DNA of 64,000 nt from Gonatopus flavifemur (lineage: Eukaryota; Arthropoda; Insecta; Hymenoptera; Dryinidae): NCBI GenBank assembly GCA_018340375.1, contig JAFFJZ010000004.1, forward strand, positions 49,764,001 through 49,828,000. Direction: 5' to 3'. The first letter of the stretch is position 1. Each line of letters begins with the position of its first letter. The translations under genes were made by a program, and so were the position numbers. Shown one piece after another: positions 11,050 through 22,881 of this stretch. A model generated the notes under the pieces. The model saw nothing but the letters and a program-made list of their open reading frames with translations, was not told the DNA's origin and did no database searches.

Positions 11050-11740
11050 ATGATTATGAAACATGGGGCGTAGGGGTGTTAGAGGATGCTGAATCCAAAT
11101 CTGGAGTCAAATCCCGAATTCAAGATGGCGGATCCAAGATAGCCGACGTGAATTCGCTCAATTTCGCATTTGTGGACAGATTTATATGAAACATGGGTCC
11201 TAGGGGTTTTTGAGGGTGAGAAATTCGAATCTGACGTCAAAAAACGAATTCAAGATGGCGGATCCAACGGGGTGGACGTGAATTTAGTCGTTTTGGCATT
11301 TATGGACGGATTCTCATGAAACATGGGTTCTACGCGTTTTCGAGGGTGCTCAATCCGAATCTGGAGTCAAATCCCGAATTCAAGGTAGCGGATCCAAGAT
11401 AGCGGACGTGAATTCAGTAAATTTTGCATTTGTGGACAGATCTATATAAAACATGGGTTTCCGAAGGTGAATTCGAATCTGGGGTCACATCCCGAATTCA
11501 TGATAGCGGATCCAAGATGGCGGACGTGAATTCAGCCAACTTTGCATTTGTGGACAGATTTGTATGAAACATGGGTCCTAGGGGTTTCGGAGGGTGGAGA
11601 ATCTAAATCTGACGTCAAAAAACGAATTCAAGATGGCGAATCCAATATGGCACACGTGAATATAGTCATTCCGGTTCTAATGAACAGAATTATATTGTTA
11701 TATGTAACACGGGTCCCAGGGATTTTCAAGGGTGCTGAAT
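11050..11740 (+). repeat. ATGGCGGATCC satellite, period about 128 bp
   Basis: Five to six units share GAAACATGGGTCCTAGGGG, then GAATCTGGAGTCAAAT, then AATTCAAGATGGCGGATCC and GTGAATTCAG. The core AATTCAAnATGGCGGATCCAA recurs inside the piggyBac element (16.7 kb) and the Transib element (26.6 and 31 kb). Non-coding. Confidence 0.85.
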
Positions 11741-12308
11741 CAAATTCTGGGCTCCAATATTGGAAGGAAATAATAATTTTGATCTTCCCGTGTAAGCTTT
11801 ACCGCATCCGGAGACTTCAAGAGCTGGTAGACGTTATGACAACTGCGCACTAGTGAGAAACCAAAAGTGAAGGGAGTAGCTATTGAAACAAATGACGCCT
11901 GAGAATATTCGGATTCATTCCTAAATCACGCCTAAATAACGCTTCATTACACTTATTACGCTTAAATGACTTTTAGCTTACGCTTTTGTCGCGCTTCCAG
12001 GCTTTATTTCTACCAGTACAGTTGAAATTCCACAGTTCTCCAGGTACATGTTTCTGAATCATTTCGGGATATTATAAAGAATGGTAGACAATAAGTTCCA
12101 GGCTTTCTGAACATTACATTTACAAACTTTCTCAATTGAGGGAAAAACCGATGAGTGCCTTCCCATATATCCCCAAATATCTGAATTGTTCGAAATGCGA
12201 GCGAAGCGAGCATATGTAGGCTACGATCCATTCAAAATGAGCGAAGCGAATTCGAAGCGGGTCGAACTGCTGAGCGAAGCGAAGCAGTCAGGAGGCGGAG
12301 TCCTCTAG

Positions 12309-13477
12309 TATCTGGTATCAAAAGTATTCCTCTCCATTTGAGAGGATTCGTCTTTGTGTGGAAGAATTTTTATTTGTTCCTTATTCATTCGTTCAGAATC
12401 GTAGAGGGATATTCTCAATGGAAGAAGGAAACAAAAGTGAAATATATTTTCTGATTGAGAGGGGTTTGTCTTCTCATTTCCAAATCCTTTTTCTTTGGGT
12501 GTAAAATCATACAAATATGAAAATCTTCCTGATAGGTCTTTGACTTATGTTGATGAATAAGTGTGAGGTTAGTTGAAATGTGTTACTGCTTGGTACGCCA
12601 TCAATGCGTCTAACAATTCTATACTTGAGTTGGTGTTCCCTGGAGTGGTCACGTTACAGCAGGTGTAACAAATTTCCATGCTGTAATTTTTTATCAGGAA
12701 CAGAAATTTTGTATGCCCTAAGGTTCATTCAATATGTGTTAGAAAACTTGAGTGATTTATTTACTTCCTCCCATAAAAAATCAAGAAAATCACCTTATCA
12801 CTTTCTGACCTCGCTTAATTCTGATAATGATGACATTTTTTTTTCAATGGGTGATAGTTTCTATAGCTCCTAGTGTGAACTCTGAATTTTTAAAGAAATT
12901 TTCAGTAACGTAGATTAAAAGTTACTGATACGTTCATACCAATGGACACAGGGCGTCTATGACTAGAACATAGGAGGAAAAATTAAAAATATTTGTATAT
13001 CACTATTCGTAATAAATCTTCATTAAATTTCAATAATTCAATATATCAAACGAGAATTACCAAGAATTTCAACGAAATAGGCAATTTTCCAAAAAAAACA
13101 TTCAATAATTATGAACACGGCTGTTTATGAGTGTTTAGAAACCAGAGTATCATGTGACATTTTTTTTCTATTTTCAACCCCAACCTACGTAGCATATCGG
13201 TGCCACATGCGAAGTAGTATCAGTGCAGAGTGTCTAGTCCGAGAATTTTCTATTTGTTTCATTGGTCATTTCGTTCAACCTGATTTCATGACTGATTGAT
13301 TCCATTGAAATTCTCCGAGGCTGGACATCCTGCAGTGAATCCACTAAAAACTCCAATGTTATAAGAGAATTACAACTTTTTTGTAACGGATTTTTATCTT
13401 GAAATCCATTGGAAGATGATTATTAATTTCTAGTGATCTTTATACGTCGGTAAACCGTAAGAATTTTCGTTCATCTT
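12309..13477. other. No gene recognised
   Basis: Low-repeat AT-rich sequence. The longest frame (12580-12873, + strand, 97 codons) has no recognisable domain. This may be unique host DNA. Confidence 0.4.
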
Positions 13478-13962
13478 CACTGAAAGAAAGGATCGATACA
13501 GTGGGTGGATTTAATCCGTTCCCCGTTACTTTTGATGAGTTATGGAAGACTATGCCATAATTCACAAATTTTTTGGAAAAATTGAATTCCAAACTCCTAA
13601 ATACTTGGAAAATAATTCATGTAGATCGATGAGATCGTTCAAAACTTTCGAATTCAAATATTATGGTCACAATCGGGATTTAATTGTGGGTGTTTTTTAA
13701 GTTGATGAAATTTTCAGGGAACGGATTAAATCCACCGAATGTAACAGTTATCAAATACATATTTACAAATATGACCAATCAAATATTCGATAACATTGAA
13801 CAAATATCAATAATATTCATCAATTCATAAAATACTTAACAATTATGAACACGTACATGACATATAATAATTGTCATCAATTATTTTGTGAGTGTTATTG
13901 AATATTCGCTCAGTCGTATTTTAAGAATATATTTAATAACTATTACCAGCCTTTTTTCAGTG
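13478..13962. mobile_element. MITE, CACTGAAA family, interrupted copy
   Basis: CACTGAAAGAAAGGATCGATA at the left and CCTTTTTTCAGTG at the right match the ends of 2694-2944, and the right two thirds carry the same CAAATATTCGATAACATTGA words. The left arm is broken by the element at 13504-13736. Confidence 0.65.
13504..13736. mobile_element. TIR element GGTGGATTTAATCC, nested
   Basis: GGTGGATTTAATCCGTTCCC at 13504 is inverted at 13717-13736. Its 233 bp are non-coding, and it splits the CACTGAAA MITE so close to that element's left end that only about 25 bases remain outside. No clear target duplication was seen. Confidence 0.65.
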
Positions 13963-14479
13963 TAGTATTCTATCTCTTTGAATGTACACTTGGTACCTTG
14001 TTGTAGATGAATTTTGCCAAAAGGCGCCCAGTGTCCATTGTGATGGACAAATGATGTTGTTGCATAATATAGCTATGTATTAAAATACTTTGAAATATGG
14101 AAAACACTTTTTGATACTCAAAACCTCTTCAAAGTTGAACATATTTTTTTGAATATTCAAACTGCATCCTGTAGAATCAGTGAAATTCGTTTGAGTAATG
14201 GAGATTGCAGTATCCAAAAATTTCGAAATTCTCATCACAGTAGTTCCGTCTGAAACCATACCATACTGAAAATATGATTTTGAATAATTTTCTCATCGTC
14301 AATTGACACCTTTATCTTGATGATATCATGGGTTTCAAACTGCTCTGATTTGTGGAATGATTTTGATAATTTGCTGAATTCTATATCTATCGGGATGGAC
14401 GTCAGGTCAGAAAGGGTTATTTTTGAGTCGTTTGATAAGACACTCCCCTTCAGGACTCCCTAGCATTAGAAAAAGTCAC

Positions 14480-15866
14480 ATATGTGGTGAAATTTGCCAA
14501 GTGTTTTCACCTCTAAATTCCAATCTCATCAATGTTGAATGAAATTCCATAAATTTATTGTCCTATTCGCGAAAAAAATATTCAGCTGGTACAGCTAAAC
14601 ATTTTTTTTCGTGGTGAATCTCTTTGAATTGCGTTAGCAACAGGTGTTCATGAAGTCGGGTTTTCTTGTTACAGGGGTTTAAATTTCGAAAATTTTTGTA
14701 ATCTACATTTTTCCGAAAAATCATAATCCTCATTATTTTCATTCAATGAGAATATGATATTACTGACATTGTTAAGAATTTCTCTGAATTTTACGATAAG
14801 AATACTCTCACTCATGCAGAAATAATATCTCACATAGAAATTCAAGTTTTGAACGTATTTTTACATTTTTCGTTCAATGCAACCCTTTTGAATATCATAA
14901 GACCTTGATATATCTAAAGCTTGATTCTTGAGCTTCGAAATGGTTTAGATTTAAAAATGAGACTAGGTGATTTTTCGAAATCACGGAGGGGTTCAAGTGC
15001 GCATACCTCACGCGTTCGACTGCCACAACCGTGTGTGAATACAACACCAAGCCAACATTGTATAATAATATTTTATGATAATGAGAAATTCATTCTGCTG
15101 TGATTTTCACTATCTGGATCAGTAGACATCACTGAGAACAATTAGATGTCCACTGATTCTTAGTGTCATTCTTTGATTCTAATTTGATGAGGATTGGAAT
15201 TCATTTCTATCATTAGAATAGAATTCTATCTTGAGGTTTCAATTGAATGGTGACTGTGGGTGTTTCCACCGCAACCTAATTGTGTTGTATTCATGAAATT
15301 ACCTAATTCATGGATTTTCCATTCCAAGAAACACAAGTAAAAATAGAACACAATCAGGTTGTGCTAGAAATACCCACAGTCACCATTAAATTGAAACTTC
15401 AAGATAGAATTCTATTCTAATGATAGAAATGAATTCCAATCCTCATCAAATTAGAATCATCTATGTGAAATAATTTTTCTGCGTGAGTGAGAGTATTGTT
15501 ATCGTAAAGTTCAGAAAAATTCCGAACAATATCAGTGATGCAGTAAGACCCCGCAAGAAGAACACTTACCTTTTTCATTCAACGCAAGGCAACAACCGTT
15601 CGAATGACGAAGAGGGTCTTATTGCGGGGTCTTACTGTATCATATTTTCATTGAATCAAAATAACGAGGATTACGATTTTCCGGAAAAATGCAGATTACA
15701 AAAATGTTCAGAATTTCAATCCCTGTAACAAGAAAACCCGACTTCATGGACACCTGTTGTTAAGGTAATTCAAAGAGGTTCACTAGGACAATAAGTTTAT
15801 GGAATTTCATCAACATTGAAGAGATTGAAATTTTGAGTTGGGAACACTTGGCGAATTTTGCCCTAT
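14480..15866. repeat. 1.4-kb fold-back palindrome with an inner palindrome
   Basis: The outer arms (about 14480-14850 and 15475-15866) are inverted copies; both contain a CATGAAGTCGGGTTTTCTTG or complement segment and a CTCTCACTCA or complement segment. A second, tighter pair (about 15166-15290 and 15350-15465) lies near the centre and shares ATAGAATTCTATCTTGA. The right arm carries a 97-bp MITE. Between the arms there is no recognisable gene. It is probably a large fold-back transposon. Confidence 0.65.
15541..15637. mobile_element. 97-bp MITE in one palindrome arm
   Basis: CAGTAAGACCCCGCAA at 15541 and TTGCGGGGTCTTACTG ending 15637 are perfect 16-bp inverted repeats, flanked by TG and TA (a TA duplication with one change). 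The opposite palindrome arm near 14760 is continuous across the matching position and shows the empty site. This suggests a Tc1/mariner-type MITE. Confidence 0.8.
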
Positions 15867-16234
15867 ATTGCTAGTTTCTTTTATGGATGATGCTTTCACT
15901 TTCTTCACAAGTCCAAGATTTTTCATAGCTCCGTTTCACAATATCGACAAATCATAAGGAAAACCCAAATTGTTATTATCTATTTCAAAATTGAATTCAT
16001 CAAGTAAGGGAGAGTGGTCTATCTTTGAAAGTGTTCTCAACCGGACCTGCTTATATTTTTGAAGACTTAGCTTGCCTGCTCAGGAGTACAAATAATCAGT
16101 ACCTAATGATGCCTCCAGTGATACATCAAAGCTGATTGAGTCAGTAGTCTTTGATAAACGTAAGGAGGTCTTTCCTAATTTATGAAAAAAGTCGGTGCAA
16201 CATTTTACTGGATTCTTCTGATGTTTGGGCGCCC
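15867..16234. other. No gene or repeat recognised
   Basis: A short spacer between the palindrome and the piggyBac element, with nothing coding visible. Confidence 0.4.
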
Positions 16235-16238
16235 TTAA

Positions 16239-17920
16239 CCCGTTAAGGACCAAACGTCCGTTTTTTCAACACCTTTTTCAACGACATTTCACGCTGTCGA
16301 ATCGATTGTCAAAAAATTTGCGGATAATTATTTTCAATGTAAAATTATCTGAATTTCCAGGATATGGGAGCAGATTTTCGAAAAAATGCGAACTGGGAAT
16401 GTTATAATCGTTTGAATAGAAAGAAACACGAATTTCCGATTGCAAAAAATTATCATCCGTTCATTTTCGTCTCGAATTAGGGGAGACATACATCTAGGGG
16501 ATGAAATTTCTGCGTCCATGGACCCTAAGCTTCAAAGTATGTGAGATGGTTTTTCGAAATTCAAGATGGCGACACTCAATATGGCGGCTAGAAACCAAAA
16601 TATTTTTGCTTTTTCTTATTTTTCGTATTTGAGCAATATTCCTGGATTAATTCGATATACACACACGTATTATTAGGTTTTTGGGGTCGCTGATCACGAA
16701 TCAGGGGTCAGATTTGCCAAATTCAATATGGGGGATCCAAAATGGCGGCCTAAAATTGTTGAAACCGTACGATTCCCATGAAAATCAGTACATGGGGCTT
16801 CTCGGAATCCCTGATGACTAATCGGAGGTCAGATTCTATGAATTCAAAATGGCGGTTCGAATATGGCAGCAAGAAGTCTCAATTTTCGTTCCTCCAGTTT
16901 TTTGTCAATTTATCGATATTTTCCTCCTCACATAGATGGATCTGAGTATCCTTCGGATGACTGAATAAAAATTTAGTGTCAGATCTGCTGAATACAATAT
17001 GGCAGAGCCAATATGGCTTCGGGAGAGTACTGAAATTGTCTCATTTTTCAAGTGTTTTCTGCCGTCAATGTGTTTTCTTCGCAGTTGCTCAACTGTCATT
17101 ACATATTTCGTTGGCTCTCCAATTTTTCACAGTTTCATCTTTTCCCTTTTAGATTTTTATCTTCATATGTTATTCTTGAGCACTCTGAAGGAAACCCAAG
17201 TTTATTCTTCAGATGTAATCGAAGCTGTCAATTGTTTCAGATTCGCAATTTTTCGTTTCTGATGTCGAAGTTCAGTTTCGTCTCCCTTCCTCTGCACTAT
17301 ATATTCATTGCGGTTGCTCAACTGTCACCACATCTTTCGTTCTCTGTTTCTCCAATTTTTCAAAGTTTCATCTTTTTCCTCTTAGATTCTCATCTTCATC
17401 TGTTCTCTTGAACACTCTGAAGGAGAACCCAAGTTCTTTCTTAGGATGTAATCAAAGCCGTCGATTGTTTTAGATTCGCAATTTTTCGTTTTCGACATCG
17501 AAGTTCAGTTTTATTTTCCTTCCTCTGCACTATTTTCGCATCAAGCTCAGTCGCATTAGATGGTAGACTTGTGAATAAAATCGAAAATAAGATCAATCGG
17601 GAATCCTTTTTGTATTAGTGAGAAAAAAATTCGGAATGCCGGGTCCTTTGGCTGCAAAATATCCAAGACGCTCAAGAAGATCTTCATGAAGACAATGATG
17701 ATGTTGAAGAAGGTATGAATTCTGAAACAGAAAGTTCCGATGAATCAATATCGGGAGAATCTGATTTCGAAAATGATGATAATGACTTTCTCATTCACGA
17801 AGCAGACATAATCCCAAAAATCTCGTATGAGAAAGTCCGTAATAGTTACACAGACAGTCGGACAAAACTCGAACCGAATCACATTTATGAATAGATGGAT
17901 GGTGAGAAAAAATCGATTGA
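16239..17920 (+). repeat. Left inverted arm of piggyBac, with duplicated transposase 5' end
   Basis: This arm is the inverted copy of about 19895-21577. Within it, 17630-17910 reproduces on the + strand the beginning of the transposase gene (AATGCCGGGTCCTTTGGCTG onward), but with a gap of about 15 bases near 17675 and a TAG in place of a Trp codon near 17892, so it is a dead gene fragment. Satellite-like units with AAATGGCGG lie at 16680-16870. Confidence 0.8.
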
Positions 17921-18290
17921 CATCGAAGTTCAGTTTTATTTTTCTTCCTCTGCACTATTTCCGCATGAAGCTCAGTCGCATTAGACGGTAGACTCATGAA
18001 TGAAATCGAAAATAAGATCAATCAGGAATCCTTTCTGTATTAGTGAGGAAAAAATCCGAATATGGCAGCAAGAAGTCTCAATTTTCGTTCCTCCAGTTTT
18101 TTGTCAATTTACCGATATTTTCCTCCTCACATAGATGGATCTGAGTATTCTTCGGATCACTGAATACAAATTTAGTGTCAGATCTGCCAAATACAATATG
18201 GCGGAGCCAATATGGCTCCGGAAGAGTACTGAAATTGTCTCATGTTTTAAGTGTTTTCTGCCGTCGATGTGTTAATCGCCGTTGCCTCAC
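17920..18290 (+). repeat. Secondary duplication inside piggyBac
   Basis: From about 17920 the sequence repeats, in direct orientation, two earlier pieces of the arm: one matching about 17495-17640 (CATCGAAGTTCAGTTTTATT) and one matching about 16855-17090 (TATGGCAGCAAGAAGTCTCA). The element therefore has at least three copies of some segments. Confidence 0.7.
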
Positions 18291-18506
18291 TCTCACCACG
18301 TGGAGGTAAACATTTATGAGAGTCTTCTTCTTTGTTCCAATTTTTTCTTATTTTATTCATTTTTTTTGTTCTTTTTTCTTTGTATTCTCTATTTTTTCTT
18401 GAATGTTGTTCGCCCAATTTCTTTTCAAATTCCAGAACTCTTTTTCAGGACTTATCTCTAATTTTTTTCGATACAGTAGGAAAGAGCACCAAATTCGGTG
18501 AAACGA

Positions 18507-20198
18507 TTACGCGTGAGATGTTTTGAAACGTGTGGAGCACATGTAAGCATTACAGACTGCACACATTTTCTGCGTTCTCGTTGAGCATTCCGAAAAGTTG
18601 GTGCAGTTTTTTTTCTTCTGTGCAACTACAGTCTTATGCGCTACTGATCCTCGTGCTGGAGCTTTCACAAGATACTTCCGAGCGATAGCTAATGCCATGT
18701 CTTTCGTTCCAATCTTACTCGTCTTATCACGTACCAAATTCTTCAGTACTGTTGCATTTGTGACGGAAGCTTGGATTATTCACAAAAAAATAACCCAAGT
18801 CCATTTTTCGGATCTGATAGAAGGCGTCAAGTTACTGCAATGGAAATCATGCTGGTCAACCCCACCCATGTGCTCGTTGTAAGTAGCAAAAACTCTCGGG
18901 AAAGGTAATTCCATCTTTCCAGCATGTCCTTTGGATCGGCGTTTCATCGAAGATAAGGGTGTTACTCCTGCTGCTGTCGGAAGTAATGAGATTGGTTTCG
19001 AATCCATGATGGTGATATAATTCATACCACTATTTTTCTCATGCTTCACGATGAAAGAACCACGTGCAGCTTCTTATCCATGTCATTGCTAACACCAATG
19101 ACTCTATCCGCTCTCACCGTGCCGGTAGCTCGTAAACCAGAATTCTTCAGGTGAACCAATAAATCGGGTCTGCAAAAGAAGTTATCAAAGTATGGATGAT
19201 AGCGAACTATTGTCTTCACTGCATTCGTAGAGAGAAGTCCTTGGATCATTTTCAAGACTACCCGACTACCCAAAGCACATTTTCCTAGTGCTGTGTCTTC
19301 TTGTCCGGAATGAGGATTGGCCCCTTTGCCACAGTAAATGTCGCAGTCGAATGAATATCCTTCGGGGTTACATATGGACCACTTCTTGATGCCAAATTGC
19401 ACTGGTTTATCCTTCATATATTGCTTCAAAGAGTTTCTTCCGTAAAACTGGATCATCGACTCATCAATTGATAGGGTAGTCGAGAGAAAATAGAATTGTT
19501 TTATATTCCTCCTGAAAATCTCGAAAAGATCACGTACACGCCATGCTCGGTCATCAAGGTTTTCATCACTGGGTCGTGAAAATTTTATTTTTAATTTGAT
19601 CGTCATGAAAGTTTTACGACTCATGACGGTAGCGATGAGATTGCAAGCTAATAGAGGATCGATAGACCAATATTCTTTTCGAGATTTTCCCGAGCTAAAA
19701 ATCGACATCATTATGATTCCTACGATTATATTCAAATCATGAGGAGAGAGCTCGTAACCGTCATTGGCAGTACAATCAATAATGTGATTCTTCGAATCAT
19801 CGGAAAAGAAATATTCAAAAACTTCCGTGAAAGATGCGTTCTGAATTTTCCTTCATTGATTCAGACATGAGAAATTAATTCTCAGTGATGCCAATCGATT
19901 TTTTCTCACCATCCATCCATTCATAAATGTGATTCGGTTCAAGTTTTGTTTGACTGTCGGTGTACCTATCACGGACTTTCTCATACGAGATTTTTGGAAT
20001 TATGTCTGCCTCGTGAATGAGAAAGTCATTATCATCATTTTCGAAATCAGATTCTCCCGATATTGATTCATCGGAACTTTCTGTTTCAGAAGTCATACCT
20101 TCTTCAACATCATCATTGTCTTCATGAATTTCTGTACACCTTGAGCGTCTTGGATATTTTGCAGCCGAAGGACCCGGCATTCCGAATTTTTTTCTCAC
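18507..20198 (-). pseudogene. piggyBac transposase, decayed
   Basis: Minus-strand fragments together make a DDE_Tnp_1_7-type transposase. 20198-19875 is an acidic N-terminus (EDNDDVEEG, ESDFENDDNDF). 19735-19046 holds the first catalytic Asp (STTLSIDESMIQFYGR, residue 91 of the fragment) and the second (YHPYFDNFF, residue 184). 19049-18780 holds the third in YNEHMGGVDQHD. 18737-18507 is a Cys-rich tail (MCAVCNAYMC) like the C-terminal zinc domain of the family. Breaks are a frameshift between about 19875 and 19830, a frameshift near 19060, and an in-frame TGA at 18780-18782. All three Asp residues survive, so decay is modest. Its promoter would lie in the right inverted arm. Confidence 0.88.
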
Positions 20199-21829
20199 TA
20201 ATACAAAAAGGATTCCCGATTGATCTTATTTTCGATTTTATTCACAAGTCTACCATCTAATGCGACTGAGCTTCATGCGAAAATAGTGCAGAGGAAGGAA
20301 AATAAAACTGAACTTCGATGTCGAAAACGAAAAATTGCGAATCTAAAACAATCGACGGCTTTGATTACATCCTAAGAAAGAACTTGGGTTCTCCTTCAGA
20401 GTGTTTGAGAGAACAGATGAAGATGAGAATCTAAGAGGAAAAAGATGAAACTTTGAAAAATTGGAGAAACAAAGAACGAAAGATGTGGTGACAGTTGAGC
20501 AACCGCAATGAATGTATAGTGCAGAGGAAGGGAGACGAAACTGAACTTCGACATCAGAAACGAAAAATTGCGAATCTGAAACAATTGACAGCTTCGATTA
20601 CATCTGAAGAATAAACTTGGGTTTCCTTCAGAGTGCTCAAGAATAACATATGAAGATAAAAATCTAAAAGGGAAAAGATGAAACTGTGAAAAATTGGAGA
20701 GCCAACGAAATATGTAATGACAGTTGAGCAACTGCGAAGAAAACACATCGACGGCAGAAAACACTTGAAAAATGAGACAATTTCAGTACTCTCCCGAAGC
20801 CATATTGGCTCTGCCATATTGTATTCAGCAGATCTGACACTAAATTTGTATTCAGTGATCCGAAGGATACTCAGAACCATCTATGTGAGGAGGAAAATAT
20901 CGATAAATTGACAAAAAACTGGAGGAACGAAAATTGAGACTTCTTGCTGCCATATTCGAACCGCCATTTTGAATTCATAGAATCTGACCTCCGATTAGTC
21001 ATCAGGGATTCCGAGAAGCCCCATGTACTGATTTTCATGGGAATCGTACGGTTTCAACAATTTTAGGCCGCCATTTTGGATCCCCCATATTGAATTTGGC
21101 AAATCTGACCCCTGATTCGTGATCAGCGACCCCAAAAACCTAATAATACGTGTGTGTATATCGAATTAATCCAGGAATATTGCTCAAATACGAAAAATAA
21201 GAAAAAGCAAAAATATTTTGGTTTCTAGCCGCCATATTGAGTGTCGCCATCTTGAATTTCGAAAAACCATCTCACATACTTTGAAGCTTAGGGTCCATGG
21301 ACGCAGAAATTTCATCCCCTAGATGTATGTCTCCCCTAATTCGAGACGAAAATGAACGGATGATAATTTTTTGCAATCGGAAATTCGTGTTTTTTTCTAT
21401 TCAAACGATTATAACATTCCCAGTTCGCATTTTTTCGAAAATCTGCTCCCATATTCTGGAAATTCAGATAATTTCACATTGAAAATAATTATCCGCAAAT
21501 TTTTTGACAATCGATTCGACAGCGTAAAATGTCGTTGAAAAAGGTGTTGAAAAAACGGACGTTTGGTCCTTAACGGGTTAAGACCAGGATCAGCCACTTT
21601 TTCTATATCACTTTGAATGTGCAGAATCGACTTGTGAAAAAAATCCTGAAATTCCAGAATTTTAGTTTTCAAATGTTGGTAGATTAACCCTTTAAAAATT
21701 CTGACAAGACTTACAGACGGTTCTGAAGAAAAACAAACGAATTTCTTGAGGATTTTCTCTTGGGTGTCTTATATTTTGAAGTCAAAAAGACCTTCCAAAA
21801 CATTGCAGTTATATTTGAGAGAGCATGTA

Positions 21830-22069
21830 CACGGAAGAAAGAAAACACTACTGGTTACTGTGAATGACAGCGATCGGTTGAAAAACAAATGAAAACACGC
21901 CTGGATGATGAGGATTAGCGCGATCACAGTGATGAGTATTGTAATAAAATGCCTCAACGCTGACCGGACAGTAATGAGGACTAGGGAACGCAGTACTGCA
22001 TAGAATGAATTTGACTTCCAATGTATTTTTGTGACTCACAGTAACCATTGCTGTTTTCTTTTTTCCGTG
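21830..22069. mobile_element. MITE, CACGGAAnAAAGAAAACA family, copy 1
   Basis: It begins CACGGAAGAAAGAAAACA and ends TGTTTTCTTTTTTCCGTG, with TA on each side (21828-21829, 22070-22071) and subterminal GGTTACTGT/ACAGTAACC. 240 bp, non-coding. The second copy, 60904-61154, lies in a LINE. Confidence 0.8.
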
Positions 22070-22670
22070 TACATTTATGTGGAGGAACCTTGATGCCGTA
22101 TTCCCTAATTTGAAAGTGGTGACTGAAAGTGATGAAAAAACTGTGCCAATTGGCACATGGCTTTCTCGTTTGTGTTGAACGTCGAGTCTACAAGCGTTCA
22201 CAACATGTTCTCTCATTCGAACAATCTCCGAACGTTCTATTTCATATCCCTGGTTGAGGAAATCCATTGGTTCTCGCCAAATCTCATTGGAATCGGACAA
22301 AGATCTGATTGAATCTCATCCAAAAATTTGCCATTGAAATTTGGTCGGAATAATGAAGTTTTTCAATGTGAGTCTGATTGAATCTTCCCTGGTAAAAAAA
22401 AACGATTGATTCCGACCAAATACTATTGATCAATCGACTAATCGGAATGAATCAGAACATTGTGCAGTCGAAATGCTGATTGAATCCAATCGGATCACTG
22501 CCATAGGCTGTCTTATTCATGAATAGGAAAAGGAGCGAGTATGACTGATGGATTGAATGGGCTCCAATGTGTATGAGAATGATAAGCTTCGATTACACTG
22601 AATCGCAATCGATTCAGGCATTTGAGAATGTTATTCAATGAGATTGTATCGGCATTTTGACAGTTGGGTA

Positions 22671-22695
22671 TCATTTATTTATTTATTTATTTATT
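22671..22695 (-). repeat. 3' tetranucleotide tail of the CR1-like element
   Basis: About five ATTT units on the + strand, i.e. (AAAT)n at the 3' end of the minus-strand LINE, marking its insertion boundary. Confidence 0.75.
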
Positions 22696-22881
22696 GATTC
22701 GACGGGCTATCACGCCCTTTAGTGACCAAATTATTGATACAATACAGTGAAAATTCAACAGATAAAATAAAAATAAAAAAAAAAATAAAAAAAAGAAATC
22801 ATATAAAGTGAACAGACGGATTACAAAAAGACAGTACAAAATATAACATCCTGTACAGGGTAAATAACGAGTATAAGAATA

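Larger units (their letters stand above)
9018..12308 (+). mobile_element. Helitron-like repeat split by a DUF4817 element
   Basis: A left segment (about 9018-9155) and a right segment (10989-12308) are both found again around the 40-57 kb region (39985-40094 and 56501-57024), so they belong to one repeat family. The right segment carries a satellite (11050-11740) and a GCGAAGCGAAG-rich tail. It ends with a hairpin (ACTGCT/AGCAGT) some 16 bases before CTAG, followed by T; the second copy ends CTGG then T. A hairpin plus CTRR followed by T is the Helitron 3' signature. No Rep/helicase is present, and the 5' TC end was not located, so the class is tentative. Confidence 0.45.
16239..21577 (-). 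mobile_element. piggyBac element with giant inverted arms
   Basis: The element starts CCCGTTAAGGACCAAACGTC at 16239 and ends with the complement at 21577. Each end is flanked by TTAA (16235-16238 and 21578-21581), the diagnostic piggyBac target. Total length is 5,339 bp. The inverted arms are about 1.68 kb each (16239 to about 17920 and about 19895 to 21577) instead of the tens of bases usual for the family. They contain two copies of the ATGGCGG satellite and, unusually, the 5' part of the transposase gene in both arms. Confidence 0.9.
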
